Part shown: positions 47,001-62,200 of the stretch, one piece after another | Numbering within the stretch: the first letter of the stretch is position 1 | Layout of the letters: the number at the start of each line of letters is the position of its first letter | Assembly: GCF_041260155.1 (NCBI RefSeq) | Contig: NC_091940.1 | Coordinates: 3,754,001-3,818,000 of the forward strand | Origin: Ptychodera flava | Lineage: Eukaryota; Hemichordata; Enteropneusta; Ptychoderidae | Length of the DNA: 64,000 nt | Direction of reading: 5' to 3' | Translations under genes and position numbers: made by a program | The notes under the pieces: generated by a model | The model's input: only the letters and a program-made list of their open reading frames with translations | Database searches by the model: none | Told to the model about the DNA's origin: nothing

Positions 47001-49902
47001 GTTTATACAACTGCGTTCTTGTTCTACTCCCTACAGCATGTTGAATTGTCCAGTATTCAGCTTGCTATCACAGCGTGTGGATATGTACCCCGCATTTGTA
47101 TCAATGACAAATTACTTTCAGTCTGGACTCTAATTTGATTATCATCCAATACATTTTTGTATATACAGGCTTTGTCGACAAAGTGAATATTGCGTGTTTC
47201 AGCATGCTGTATGTAAGAGACAGCAAAACTGTTTGATATTTTCATAGAAATATTGAAAAATTATCAGCAGTTGCAGCTTCTGCCCCGTTACTAGGCCCAC
47301 TTTGATGTTTTAAACGAAAAATCATACGTTTAGATTTTTCGAAATAAAAGTCATGAAATGCGACAAAATGGTTGTAGATTTGTTTATAACTAACATTGGA
47401 ACAGTGGATGATAAATGGTATTCATTTTTCACTGAATTACCTTCCAAACCTTGAAATCGGAAAATATAAAAAGTAAAAGGGAACCAAAAAAATTCAGGTC
47501 CCCCTATGAGCAGAGCAAAACTTTCAAGTCCCCCTACTACCCCAAAAATTTTCGATCCCTCTCCCAAAGTCCTCCGGCACCTTTGTGTTTTTTGTGAACG
47601 TAGCCATATCAGCAAGGGTCGGAGACTCTCTTTCCCAGCTTTAATTTTAAAGTTTCACTTTCTTGAAGAGCATAACACTGCATGGTACACTTTAATATAG
47701 CGACTCGTGGAAGTACTGAGAACTTTCAATACGTTTGATACAAACGTTCACTTTACACAAGATGTTATAGTTTCAAGTCATCTTACCGTTCCTATCAAAC
47801 TGACAGCTGCGTCTATGCCGGCAGAAGAAGTTATAAGTGTTTCTGCCTTGAGAATGTCACAGGATGTTATGCGCACCGCTAAATGTGTCTGCAAAGCACT
47901 CTTCGGTTTACAGCTTTCAAAGAAACCCTGTCGATGAAAGAAAATTAAGCATCCCTCTCAAATTAAATGAAAAAAACGACAAGGTACTTAAAAGACGTAA
48001 TTGTTGCCTCCTATGGCATATCATAATGATGAATAATAGTATTTGTTTCGTTTGAATGCTAATGAGATTCGTTTCCAAACGTTTTGACAAAGACAAATGA
48101 GGTATCACTCCCAAAATTTGAAATAATTTGAAGGGTGAGTTGCAAGGTCCTATAATTGAACTTTAGACATTTGAAGAGGACGTTATACATAACACAGCGT
48201 ATGTTGCTCTACATCACTTTTTGCAAAGATTAATTTTGTGATATTTTCAAATTTTATTCATTGAATATGAAACAAAAACAACGATTTGTTTGAAATAAAT
48301 CTATTACACTTGAAATGAGAGTCATTTCAATTTTACTTATCATGATTTTTATCACTTTTTGCATGTCAGTTTTTCATTCCTGTCATGTAAGAATGAGAAT
48401 TATGCTAAGCAAAATTAATCCGTGGCACTCTCAGGCCTACCGAATTTTCATGTCGAAATCGAAGAAACAATAATGAAATACCGTCAAATTTCTTCACTTG
48501 ATTTTCGTTTTAGGGTTAGCATATCCAACATTGAAAAATCCGTGCATTACGCAGCCAGCTTATATTTCATGATGATATTAGAGACCTGATCGCTTATTGG
48601 CTCGAAATTCAGCACCAAGGCATTGTTTGTATGAAACAAGTGATAAAACCATCGCTTTGCAATATGCTTACATTTCATAATGCCAATTTTTTTTAAATTT
48701 ATTTTAATTTCAAATATGTATCCCTTCGCCCATCGAATAAACTATTGGTATATCACACAAAACTGTAGATTCACAGCTCTTTGATAATAAATAGTCTAGA
48801 GTGCAGGGTCATCTTTGATGACAATACTGCTGTACAACACCACCTTGCGCCGAGTTTTAGGAAAAACGTTACTTATGCTAAGTAAGAATTACTTTGTGTC
48901 AAACATGGAAATGTACTTTTGTTACCGTGTATGGCAGTTTGTTCCGGTGTGTTGGCTGGGTTTGCACGGTGTACCAATACATTCAGACATGCTTCTCTTT
49001 CTACACATATACTTACAGTTACGAAATCTGTTGCCGTTGTCCTTGATCTGAACACTAACTCGATCATCACGTATTCACCAAACACGTCAACATTGTAAAC
49101 TTCGGGATCTGTCTGGTCCTGAGATTTTTTCTGCAAGGCACTAAAAATTCCTCTCAGTGTTCTTCTTTCTGCTGGTCATCTCCTTGCTTTTGAAGATCTC
49201 TGAGTTCTTGACATCCTATTCGCAGTTTCAAAGATCCATGCGACCATGGCGCTGGAACATTTCAAGAAAGAGAAGACAAATTACGAATTGATCTGAGAGC
49301 AAGCATTGATAACTTCTCAACTGTTGTGGTGACAACATATACCAGAGTTTGCCAGGTTGAAATATGAACAGTGTGATTGTTTTGGTTGTCTATATATTTA
49401 TAGAGTCTAGGGAGAAGGCAAATTCTTACAGGAAACAAAACTGGGTGACATAAATGACAAATCGGCAGTGATGGTATCGGAATACGTAACGTTAGAAAAA
49501 CTAAGCTAAAGAATTAAGTGCGTTATTTCTTGCCCATAGACCGACCTAACCTAAATATCATATCACGTGACTGTTAATGTTCACGAATGATATAAATGAT
49601 ACGTCTTAATTAAGTTATAAGGCACACTATGACCAATGCTTTCAACCTTTTCTATGGAATCAAAGAAACCCTCTTGCATATATCAGAGATTCAGTCGGCA
49701 AGCTTTAAGAATGAAATTCTTTCAATCTGCATCACTACATCAATATATTGAAATTGTAATTCGATTACAGTCGAGCATATCAACGGCAATGACAGTGGAG
49801 TCTCAGAGCATGAATCAATCGAAACGATATTGAAGGCTTACCCTCTGTTGCATCGGCGCTGACATCGCTGGGCAACCGTGACTCCCGTGTGCTTGTAGCC
49901 AT
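43872..49902 (-). CDS. Probable death-domain protein gene (exons tentative)
   Basis: The minus-strand block 43872-44084 encodes most of a death domain: VAQQLNALGCTF, IDTIEADNRGTEEQAYQMV, then SEGSKATLARLVRAMDKCG, with the hydrophobic and EQA/ATL positions of the family; it ends in a stop. Upstream blocks with consistent phases are 49842-49902 (MATSTRESRLPSDVSADATE, donor GTAAGC), 49017-49168 (GIFSALQKKSQDQTDPEVYN.., donor GTAAGT) and 47787-47888 (acceptor ..TTTGCAG, donor GTAAGA). The link from 47787 to the death-domain exon is unproven and exons may be missing. Death domains mediate adaptor contacts in apoptosis and innate signalling. Confidence 0.4.
44454..44698 (+). CDS. Candidate terminal exon, unknown protein
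   Basis: After a T-rich tract and acceptor ..TTATAAG, an 80-codon plus-strand frame runs to TGA: GGLQNCTLCPGDGNGWVPMF, then a basic region (STKRHPNLEKYEGKINQKH) and a Tyr/Ser end. Codon and residue use look coding-like, but no family is recognised and no partner exon is certain. Confidence 0.25.
45030..45223 (+). CDS. Candidate receptor-tail exon with tyrosine motifs
   Basis: Strong acceptor (TTTCCGTTTTCCTTCAG) followed by a 63-codon frame to TAA. It is polar and Ser/Pro/Gln-rich, with NPGYLQQM (a YxxM, PI3K-type motif) and TVYTTI (matches TxYxx(V/I), the ITSM consensus) near its end. That pattern suits a cytoplasmic tail of an immune-type receptor. No membrane exon was found upstream. Confidence 0.3.
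45224..47786. other. Non-coding stretch with an old dispersed repeat
   Basis: 45555-45910 is low complexity (GTGGTAGT-type). 46950-47310 is a diverged copy of ~30900-31290. Nothing else recognised; part may be intron of the death-domain gene. Confidence 0.4.
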
Positions 49903-52900
49903 GGTCTGCTTCGGGAACACCGATATACTTCAAGAAATAAAATAAGCTCCGGAGTTGGCGACGTTCTGTGTGTAGAGACACGAAGATGGCATAAGGGCAT
50001 GTATGTAGTTCAAAATCTAAGGTCTGAAGCTTGTACTGTGTATAAAGGCTTCAGCGGCTTGCAGCTATACTTTTTTAAATGTTGTTTTCCAGGAAAAATT
50101 CTCTGAGTCAGATTATTTACCCCCAAATAATTTTGAAAGTGATATCCATTTCAAACCGTACGATATATACTATATTACGCTAAAAATCACAAAATAAATT
50201 ATTGTTGTGATTACATATGAGTGTCACCATCGAGACTGAACAACGTATTTGGGCCTGTAAAAGAGAATCGAAAATATTTACGTACTACAAATTAGCTGTA
50301 TTTGCCGGGCATGTCATTTAGTGAACTAATCTACCTTGAAACGTACGAGTGTAATAAAGTAAAATAATTTTTTTTCCAAACAAATAATAGGATTCTGTAG
50401 TTTGTCTGTTCGTCTGTTTTTGTAACATTTGTATCATGAATTCATCGCTTTCAATTTATTACGGAAGTACATACAATATATTGATTGCCTTATTTCTATT
50501 TCTGTACCACTGTAGCGAAAAGGTGGTGTTTTCCTAACCATTTACCGGATGGGTTTGTGATCAGCATTATCTTCGTTCATAGTAATGTACTATGCATATT
50601 GAGTGAAAGGGCTAACAGACCATAAACATTGTGTTCAGGAAATCAAAAACTGTAGACATGATTAGGTTTGCATACGAACGGCCTTCATAAATACCATAAT
50701 GTACGTATACGTTCAAGTACTAGAAAGTCCCTTTGTCAAGTTTAGTCATGTGACAGGTGCAGCCAACGGAGCTATTCATTGAAAAAGCTAGTCCGGGAGC
50801 AATTTTTGAGGGCAGGGAAATTTTAATTTTGCTTGGGCAGGGGACATATTTTAGGTGGCAAGGGAGCAAAATTTAGATTTTTTGTCGGGCAGGGCAGATA
50901 TTTGTTGATTGTCCCGGGGACGGGCTTGGTAAAAAAACGGGGAGAGAGGGGAAGCTACTGGGGAAGTTGAGCCATGGTGTTTCCGGTAGAAGGCCAATGC
51001 AGTGTGTGGCCTGCATGGGGATGTTAATTTTCAGGGGAAATTTTTTCACTGGGCAGGGAAAATCGATAGGTTTTTTCATCTCAGAGTAGGGTAGCTTCAT
51101 GTCCGCAGGGGAAATGGAATGACAAATATTGAGGGGAATTTTTTCGAGGGCAGGGGAAATCGGCAAGTTTTTCTTGCCATAGGGCGGGGAGCTTCAGTGG
51201 AAAGAGGAAACAGGCAAAATAAGTGGGGAGTGGGTAAAAATGAAGTTTAAGTGCGGGAGGGTAAGTTGAAACATTTTCGGTGAGAGGGCAAATTATGAAC
51301 AGCTAATTAATTACCTCATGACTTAAAATTAGTCAGTTCACAGTACTTGACATGCACAATATATCGTGCCGTAGTAAAGAGCCATTTAAAAGTGCATTGT
51401 TCGTTGGTTGCACCTGATGTGAATGTGACTCTTGACCTACATTTTTCCGACTCGTGAATTAACCGTATGTACCAAACCTTTGAACCCGGAAACCACCAAT
51501 AACGTAGCCGACATGACTAGAAATATGAATAGAGCATCGGATTAGACTTAGCATTGCAACACTTAACATAAGTGTCGACTGGGTGAAAAGCGGCCATCAT
51601 TTTGTGATGTCCATGGTTACAGGAGATCCTGGTAGATTCGATTCATCTTGACTGTGATAGTGTATCGTCAAAACAAACTAAAAGTGACTTGTAAATGCAT
51701 ACATCTACACCCTGACCACTATACAAGAGTACTCTTTACCCTAGTAACATACAGTTTATATTGTACTCTAGATTGATTGTACCGATCACATCACAAACTT
51801 TTGACTGGACATCGTCTTTGACGTTCTTGTTACAAAGATTTACTCCGAATGAAACGACATGGTTAAACATATTATATGAACAGAACCATACCTTCACCTT
51901 GCTTCCGAAGCAATGCAGATTTAAGTCACTCATGTACCTTTGGATTTATATCCGGGTCACTTTATTGAGCCTATCAGGTAGATATGCGTGGTACCAGCGA
52001 TCCGTGACCTTACCACACTTAAGGGTAAAATACAAACAATAGCAGCAAGGGTGTCTCAGTGGATCGGAGGAGATAAATCGGTTGCCTTTAAATTTGATAA
52101 TCCCTTCATAAGCACGGTTTGTATGAAGTTTATGTAAACCACTTCAATCGTGGCATTTTCTCTACACTGTGCATATATGTTCTATATTTTTAATTCAGAT
52201 GTTATGCCGTAACAGTTTGTGTGAATGCACATCAGGCACATGACAGTCTCTTCAACAATATGACCATTCCTTATCTTGTACGTTGACCGAGAACTAAAGG
52301 CTGGTCGACTGATTTCGGCAGACATGTAACTCCGGCCATAAATTGACAAACTGCAAGCGACTTTGGCTCACCACGAGCACAATTCACAAGCACACCGCAT
52401 CGAGAGCACAGTGCACTGTAAAAGAACTCGACGGAGACGGTCATACCAGTTTGACAGGAGTGATGATGACCGTTGTCTTCAGCACCGTCCACGAATACCA
52501 GTGACAAAAATATTCCAAATCCCAGTCAATATCCGTCCCATTACTTTCAGAAGAATGGTCTGCATTGATATGGTGACTCAGTCACGGCGCAAATTGAATG
52601 AGCAATGTCTGGGTTTTGCCAGTACCGAAATATTCGGACATATGACCACACGCGTGAATATGTGAATAATTTCAAGTCCCCGCACTATATTATGTATAGC
52701 ACGTCTTTGAGCCAATCAGCAACTGTTGATTGGTTTATTCGTGAATAAATAAATCACATGTATGAAGCGTCATTGGTTTTCCATTTTCTTGCGAATCTGC
52801 ATTATTCATGATAAAAACATTTATATAACTTCTACTTCTATAACATGCCCAGTGTTATTGAGAAAGTCAGTTTTGGGGAAAATGTCTTCCGAAACTCGCA

Positions 52901-54392
52901 GCATTAATTCGTTATAGTACGAGTATTGGAAATAACGGCCACTTCGGGATCTCTGTCAGGTTTCCAAGTCTCTGGGCGATAGCCATCAGATATTTACCCC
53001 ATTGCTTAACATTGGTGTCCAATTTTCCTTTCTATCAACAATAAGCTTATATGGTCAATGTTTTGTACAGTCTGTACGAATTCAGTAAAGTTGGGGAATG
53101 TTGGAATTTGTTCATTAAATCTCGCTACATAAATCAACTTCTTGCTACAAACATTAGAAAATCCATCACTATTGGCAAATCTAAATCGTCACAGCCACAG
53201 AGTAACATCATTGACAGAGTGGCAACAGCTATTGTTTAAGGCGTGAAGCGGTTACGTAAGCAATCCATGTTTGCCTCGCCTCACGAAGCTCTTGGCTCTC
53301 TTTTCCGAAGAGTGCCGACCATGCACCCTTCGGTAATTTTCGGATTTTCACCAATTGTTAAGCGAAAGTATGTTCGACAAAGTTTGTGTTGTTGTTGTCG
53401 TGTGGTGCTGATCGGAATTGATGTGCTTGCAAAAACGGGAGTGTTTTGAGCTTCAGGAAAGTGGGTTTTACCGTTTTAAAAATTCCTCTCATATTTTTAT
53501 GAATATATAATGAGTGTGTTTGAACCAAATTTGAAAGTCTTTTATCGATACTGTCTGGTTTTACTCAATGGTTTACGGTCAGTCATACCGTCTTTTACAC
53601 GTGCGTCAAGAAAGGACATGTTTATGAAACTGCTGGCGTGTTATGTTTTGATTGGCGTGAAGCAGTGTTACTGGCCTGAGAGCTCACATAGTAACTATGG
53701 TTGCTACGCGACTGGCAGTACGATGCCATCTCGTCGTATGTTTCGCATAATCTCGTGTAATTATCAACCACAAACAAAGCCTCCAAAAAGTTTAACACCT
53801 TTGAAGCTCATTTTAATATGAAAAGCCAATAGTCTACCGAGACGACCATGGAACAAAAGGCATGCAAGTGTTACCACTCTGGTACTCTGTGTCACAACGC
53901 AATATCTTCTGCGGACTCCCAAGACCGGGCGGAATTTGTTCAAAAAGTAGACAGATATGAAATTCAAATACAATATGAATGAGTGACTCTTCGACTTCAT
54001 TACAGAAAGTTCATAAACTTGATGGTACTCTTGCCTATATCATTTTGTACAGGCAAACAGTACAACTTTCCAACGTCACAAAGTTAGGTCTTCGTTCAAC
54101 ATGTAGCTTGTACCTGAGACTTGCCTTACCATCATAGCTAAAGGCTGTGACTTGCCTTACCATAGCTAAATGTTGTAAGGTACTCGTGACAAGCCCTTAT
54201 ACAGACTTGGCAAAGCAAGATATTTGTAGGTAGATTAGACTTTTTACTCAGACCATGATGAAATAACTGCAAAGAACGAAACCATTCGGACAATTACCTT
54301 TGTTTCAAGAATATCTTTATGTAAACTGAAACTAAAGTTATTTTACTGGGTGTACATTTTTGAATGCAAGTCACCCTCTCTCGGTCGTGTAA
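49903..54392. other. Intergenic DNA, no certain gene
   Basis: 50790-51290 is G-rich low-complexity DNA built of GGGCAGGGGAAAT-like words. 52270-52665 has overlapping open frames on both strands without family resemblance. The rest is AT-rich and featureless. Confidence 0.4.
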
Positions 54393-56167
54393 GGGATGGG
54401 CCATTAGATCTTGAGAGGGGGTGGTCACAACGAAATTGTGAAAACTTTTTTTTTATTATGGACAATTTCTAATTTTTTTTCCAAATGAGAAAAGCTGTGC
54501 AATTTCTTTTCTGAGTTAATTTTCAGATATATATATTTTTTTAGTTTCGACGCTGTCTGAGGATACAATGTACATCCATATCACTAGCGCAAATAAGATT
54601 GTGTGCTGTAACCCCAACATACATATGGCCTAGTGATTTATATTGCTGATAGATTTTGCGAAATGTTGCAGATCATCTTGCGCACTGAATGTCCAACAGT
54701 ACTGCCTAATACTGGAACAGAAGGAAATGAAGAAGTGGTGGAATCAGAGACTGATTTTTGCACAACCAATGACAGTCCATCTGTCCATCAGATGTGGTGC
54801 AAAGCACCACAAGCGACCGCGCAAGCGGTCGCGGGGGAGGTCAGGAGGGGGGTGTCCATGTCCCTCCTCCTGCCGTTGGAACTTTTGAAAAGTAGAGATT
54901 AAAATGGTGTTATTTGGTGGCACTTGGGGAGCATTTTTTCGGATTACACATCTTCCTCTAAAACATGGTCCTCTTGCTCCTCAGTAGCTTCCTATAGTTT
55001 TGAAAATTGACTGTTTGGTGAAATGCCTACATTCACCCCACCAAACATCATGCATATCTCCAGATTTACAATTGATTTTGACAAGCTGAGAAGCTGTTTG
55101 CGAAATATAGTGAAATTACACATTTGTGTTTTTAGGACAATTTTTGCCCTTTTTTGATCAAATCATCTATTTCTCTGTAGCAGCGTGTCCAAATTGATTG
55201 GATGTGTATAGATGTGGTGAAATTTCAATATTTGTCTTTTTAGGGCAATTTATGCCATTCATGGTCAAAAAATCTGTATTCACTGAAAGGGCTTGTCCAA
55301 TTTCTTTGAAATTTGCCACATAAGTTCCTTAAGATTTTTTTCAAATCAAGGTCTTTTTTTGTGATGGAAAATTTTTACAGATAATTGTCATTCATCATTT
55401 GCTACACAAACGATTATTCGTGCAGATTTATTCAATATTTGCTATTAGAGAAACCTTCAAAGTTCAATCCTTTTTTGTGTTTTTGTGTTGGAATCTGTTG
55501 GATAGATGGCATTCTACGTAGTACGTTGTTGAATGTTAAAAAATGTGTTGCTGTTTTTTGAGGGAAAAAATTGAAAATGCCTTTTTAAAAGCAAAATAAT
55601 ACATAATGACTTGATATGTTGTTTTATCATTATTGACGTGCGTGTTTCTACTTGTTCACCCTCCCAAAAAATGAACCTGATGTGGCCTGCATCTGTTCAT
55701 CTTGATCTTAAAAGGCGAATATAACTTTCTGTCTTGACAACAATACCATAGTTAACGTTTCAATGTTTTACCTAGTGTACCTGCTTGGTTTGTACGTAGG
55801 AAACAAGTAGAAAACAGGCTCTATAATTTTATAATTTTCAAGTGATCACATTACAAAAGTCCTGAAAAGATAAGATAATCACAACTTCCAGTATAAGGGA
55901 TAGAGTAACTCTAAATGTATAAATTGAAATTAAAAATATGCCTAGAGGATGTACTAAAAATACAGAAAGTTGCTTCCTGTCGGTAAAATTAAAAAAAAAA
56001 ATCAAGATTTTTTAAGACCTTTGCAGATTTTTTTACGAATTTGTATTCTTATTATTTTTTTTTTATTTTGCAAACTAGTTTGAAGATTTTTTTCCCTAAT
56101 TTTCTGCTCTGAAATTTTTTTGGTTTGTTTTTGACCATCCCCCTCCCAAGATCTAATGGTGCGTCCC
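54393..56167. mobile_element. Non-autonomous DNA transposon, TWA-duplicating family, copy 2 (inverted)
   Basis: Starts GGGATGGGCCATTAGATCTT and ends with the complement (..AAGATCTAATGGTGCGTCCC), flanked by TAA at 54390-54392 and 56168-56170. Alignable in reverse over most of its length with 34715-36457, including the single ancestral unit of the ~102-bp array. Open frames inside (54633-54902) are chance. Confidence 0.85.
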
Positions 56168-56800
56168 TAAAACGGAAAGACTTCCCCCTCCCCGCAATTT
56201 CCAATTTCAGATAACATCTGATTGACACCTGATGACCATTGCTTTACCAATCACCTATATTGACCTTAATTCTTTTTGGGCCAATCTGTACTGTGCATTG
56301 ACATGATTGGAACTTATCTGGAAGAATAGGATATTGTAGTAATGTTGGTTTAATCAGCAAATTTAAGCTCATCTACTTTTCTTATTTTGCAATTCACTTT
56401 CTTGCGGGCAGTTAGTAATACTGCAACTTTTAACATATGTCACATATCAATTTTGACATATTTTAGGAATTTAAAGACCATATTCTTCCAAAGTTGTCTA
56501 AATCGTGTTACGAGAGTTAACCCATAGACAGATGCAAAGCTTCGAAATTCTATAGTTGCTACGAACAGGTTCATTGTCATTTTGGTGATGTGAGAAGGCG
56601 GCAAGCGAGTTTGGCAGGACTCACCTCTATATTTATCTTCAATCTTTTACTTTTAAATGTTAACATAATTGTAAACAAAGATTTATTACAGTTGCAGACG
56701 GCATATTCGTGTACAGTCGAGTCGAATAGAAACTTTTGCTTTATTGGATGCACAACGGGTATCAGATCCCATTATATGCCTTCTACACTGCTGTTCTCGG

Positions 56801-56803
<3 letters not shown>

Positions 56804-56891
<88 letters not shown>
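56804..56891. repeat. (TA)n microsatellite
   Basis: About 44 uninterrupted TA units; the open frame with alternating Ile-Tyr is a by-product. Confidence 0.97.
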
Positions 56892-56894
<3 letters not shown>

Positions 56895-57118
56895 AAAAGT
56901 AGTTAAACAGTTTAAATTCACTCGGATGGAAATAAATACAGCAATGATGTAAAGTTACGTCATACAAGTGCAAGCAATAGATCATTATGGGTTCTCTATG
57001 ATTGTGTCATATGAATGATGAAGATATGACATCAGCAGGATTAGTTTATAACAATTAATATACAGCAAAGAAATAACATCATCAAAATCCTAGGTGTTCA
57101 TCAGTTATTTACCGAGGC

Positions 57119-58752
<1,634 letters not shown>

Positions 58753-59231
58753 CAGTGTTGCAGCCAGGAATTTTAAACCAGGGGACACTGTGTCCCAACA
58801 CCATTTATTTTGGGGGACACTTTGCACATTTTGGGGACAACATATGTCAGTTGTCAATCAAAGTTTGTATTATATTATTATAGTTTCACAAAACAAAACT
58901 CAAGTTACTGGGACTGTGTCGCTATGCTTTAATTTCAGGCAATCATAACAGTATACCATATCTGCCTGCAATCAGAACTTCGTCCGACTATAACCAATTG
59001 CAGCATTTTAGTTACTTTTAATCACAACTTCGAATAGGTAAATATAAGCCTCAAAGTAATCATGCAAAATAAGGGTCATCATTAGTAACACATATTACTG
59101 GCAGACTACATCCTTTGGACACAGTCGACTCATATGAGTGCGCCCAAGGTGACACCCAGTGTGTGAGAATGCGGGACAACAGATTCCATTTTGGGGATAT
59201 TGTTGCAAGGGCGCGGCCTGGCTTCAACACT
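58753..59231. mobile_element. hAT-like MITE, 479 bp
   Basis: CAGTGTTGCAGCCAGG at the left end and CCTGGCTTCAACACTG at the right end form ~16-bp inverted repeats; CAGTGTTG is a usual hAT terminus. The flanks CTGTCAAT and TTTCAATA only loosely resemble an 8-bp duplication. Confidence 0.55.
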
Positions 59232-62200
59232 GTTTCAATATTAAGAAATTGAAGCGAAAGTGAAATTGGACATTACAAATTCACTGCATACTCAATACCT
59301 TGGTTGGCTTTGTGAATTTGGAAGACTTTTACCTCTGTCTTGTACTCAATCTAGAATGATGCAAAAGGGAGAGAACCTACTTCATTGCATTGGAGTGTTT
59401 TAAATGTTGTTAATAGTGAGTAGCAAGCAATACAACATTACAACACAAATCAATATTCAATATCTGTCACATGAAGCATTCAATGAAGTCATCAAGTGTG
59501 GCAGGTTACCTTGTTACTTTGCCTTCAAACGATTTGTAATTATATAATGTGGAAGCATTACTCCAGAGTATTGTCTTATTGGATAACTTATGTGTCATTG
59601 AGGTAAGTGATACCAAGTTGTGAATAAACAGAATAAGCAGACAACTGATACTTGTCAAAGTTCTTTAATTATGCAGTTGTATGAACAACAGAAAAATTGA
59701 TGATGGAAAATAACATTAGAATCAACAACCAAATAATTATAATAACAAATAATGGGTAAATGAAAGTGTAGATATGTACACATATATAATATATTAAACC
59801 TTCGGTCTCTTAGAAATGGAACGATGAAATTGATTATGGGTGAAATATGTTGATTTCATCTTTGTAGATTTCAAGATTATAATTTCCTTCAAATTCAAAA
59901 CATAAATTCATCAAACTGCATGGAATGCACAATCAGGGTACTTTGGTTCAACGTACAATCTGATGCACTAACTTCTCCTCTAAAATATGGCTTTGATTGT
60001 TCAGAATAATTGCTTGTACCATGTACACAGGTAAGGTAGTGGATATACTATATAGCTTCTTGCAAAACCCAGGGTAGTGAGGTGACAATTTGATAATTGA
60101 AAACACTTATTCAAATTAATGCAGTAACTCTATAACCCAAACTACTTTTTCTATTTATAAAACAGAATTGATCTGTCAATACAAGTCCTAGTATACTAAA
60201 ATATCACATTTTTCTCTTGTGATTTTCAACAAATAAATATTTATGGTGCTATTAAAATTATATTTCTGAGTAAATTTCAGTATCTGAGGGCACCACAACA
60301 TGAAGTGGCTGTTATCACAGGTATAAAATATCATCCAAAAGATTTGACAAAAGTTTGAATAAAAAATAATCTACCATAGATGGTAATTTGACACTTTAAG
60401 TGAACTGGGACAAAACTCATCGTATAGCCATTGATTACTCATCTGTCTCAATCAGTCAAATTTTTGACCAGTTTTTCAAAAAGAAGATTCTATCCCTGAA
60501 TATTGGAGAATTTACTTTTTCCTTTGAACTAGCTACTTATCAAATGGCAGTTACAATTTGTAATTGAGAACTTGAACTGTCAACTTTCACCCTTTATACA
60601 AGCGAGAGTCCTGACGACCTTACCATTTACATGAGGTTGACAGATATGATATTCAAACACATACATGTTGTAGAACACTGACCAAACAACTTCCTACAAC
60701 TAATCTCCAGTATTTAAACTTTTGAGAAAACATAAAAAATTCATTAATATATTAATATTTAGTGCCACATATCAATAATACTTTTTCAGATGCATATATA
60801 TATTTTTTTAAATAATTGAAATTCTGTTTTGAGATTGTAGGCTCTGTCCCGATATATTTGAGACATAAATTGAATGTTTTGATTGAATGGTGAAATAACT
60901 TCCTACATCATAAGGAAATATTTCAGTTCAAACGATAATAACCCTGCTACCCTGGAATTGCTACCCTATCACTGTGAAAACAATAAAAATTTACAGAAAT
61001 AATCTGTTGAAATGATCACACATACAAACTGTATAAATGAGCTTAAAACAGCATGCTATCTGTGTCTAGCTGGTAGAGGGCGCTCATCAAGAACATTGTC
61101 ATTGCAGCAAATATACAAGTTTAACTTACTATGAAAGACAAAAATCAGCATAAAAAGTGAGCTCAACTAAGACGCCATGCAGCAGTGTTTTTGTTCAGGT
61201 TGAATAAATGGTTGGGAAACCCTGGCAACATTTCTGCAACCCTTTTCCTTCTGATTCAAATAGCAGAACCGGGATGACCAGGGTATCCCACGCACATTTA
61301 CAGACTTGTTGACCTTAACAAAACACTACAAAGAAACAAAGAATTCTAATTTGTAAAAGTATCAAGCAGTAAGAATTCTACCAGGAGTTTGACATTGAAC
61401 ATCAATGAATGAAAACTACAGCGAAAAGAAATTTGTCGTTAAGGGTGGTTAAGGGTTAAGTGGTTAAGGTGTCTAATAGAGCATAAAAATATCCCCTTTC
61501 AAGATAGACTGTAACCAGACAATTGATCGGGTTAGAAAAAATACAAAGCAATCTTTGCTAAATATAAGTAATTTTCTAGATTACAGGTTACATTTTTGAA
61601 CTATTTACCGACATCTCTTCCCAATTTTGACAATGTTGTTTGCAAAGTATAAAATCTCTTTAACAAACCTTGATGACATATTTGTTCGGAAAATAAATGA
61701 ACATCTCCCATTTGTCTTCAGAATACACAAAGTAGCGGCCAAAGTTGTAGTGAGATCAGATAAACTTGCACTTAAAAAGTTCAAACGGTAGCGTTCAGGG
61801 CAGTGTTACTCTGCGACTAACACTGAATAAGTGGCTTTGCGCCATGCATGGGATATTCTACACACATACTGCAGTCCTGTTACAAATCAAAAAATTAAGA
61901 GGACAGAAAATACTGATTAACTTCAAGTGTGGTTGGTGTTGCAATGGAGCTCAATACAGATCACCTTTTGATGTTCAAGAAAGTGGATCTTTGAAAAGGT
62001 GAACCCAAATATGAACACACTTACAATTCCCTTCACAGTAACCATTCATATGATGTAATCTACATCTCAATATCAAGCTTTGTAGTCAACACACTGACAA
62101 AGACATTACCTATATCACAAACAAGTACAGAAAGTTTGACTACATAAGAATAATACAAGTGACAATAAAACTCTAATATTTGTATTTCAAGGAAACCATA

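Noticed and set aside
52271-52665. Overlapping long frames on both strands
   Set aside because: No recognisable family, splice sites or conserved-looking motif on either strand.
54633-54902. Plus-strand frames of 80-90 codons
   Set aside because: Inside the non-autonomous transposon copy; not kept in the sister copy.
56590-56892. 100-codon plus-strand frame ending in repeated Ile-Tyr
   Set aside because: The end is the (TA)n microsatellite and the start shows no coding features.
61439-61475. Interstitial telomere-like repeat
   Set aside because: Only a few imperfect TTAAGGG/GGTTAAG words, not TTAGGG, and too short.
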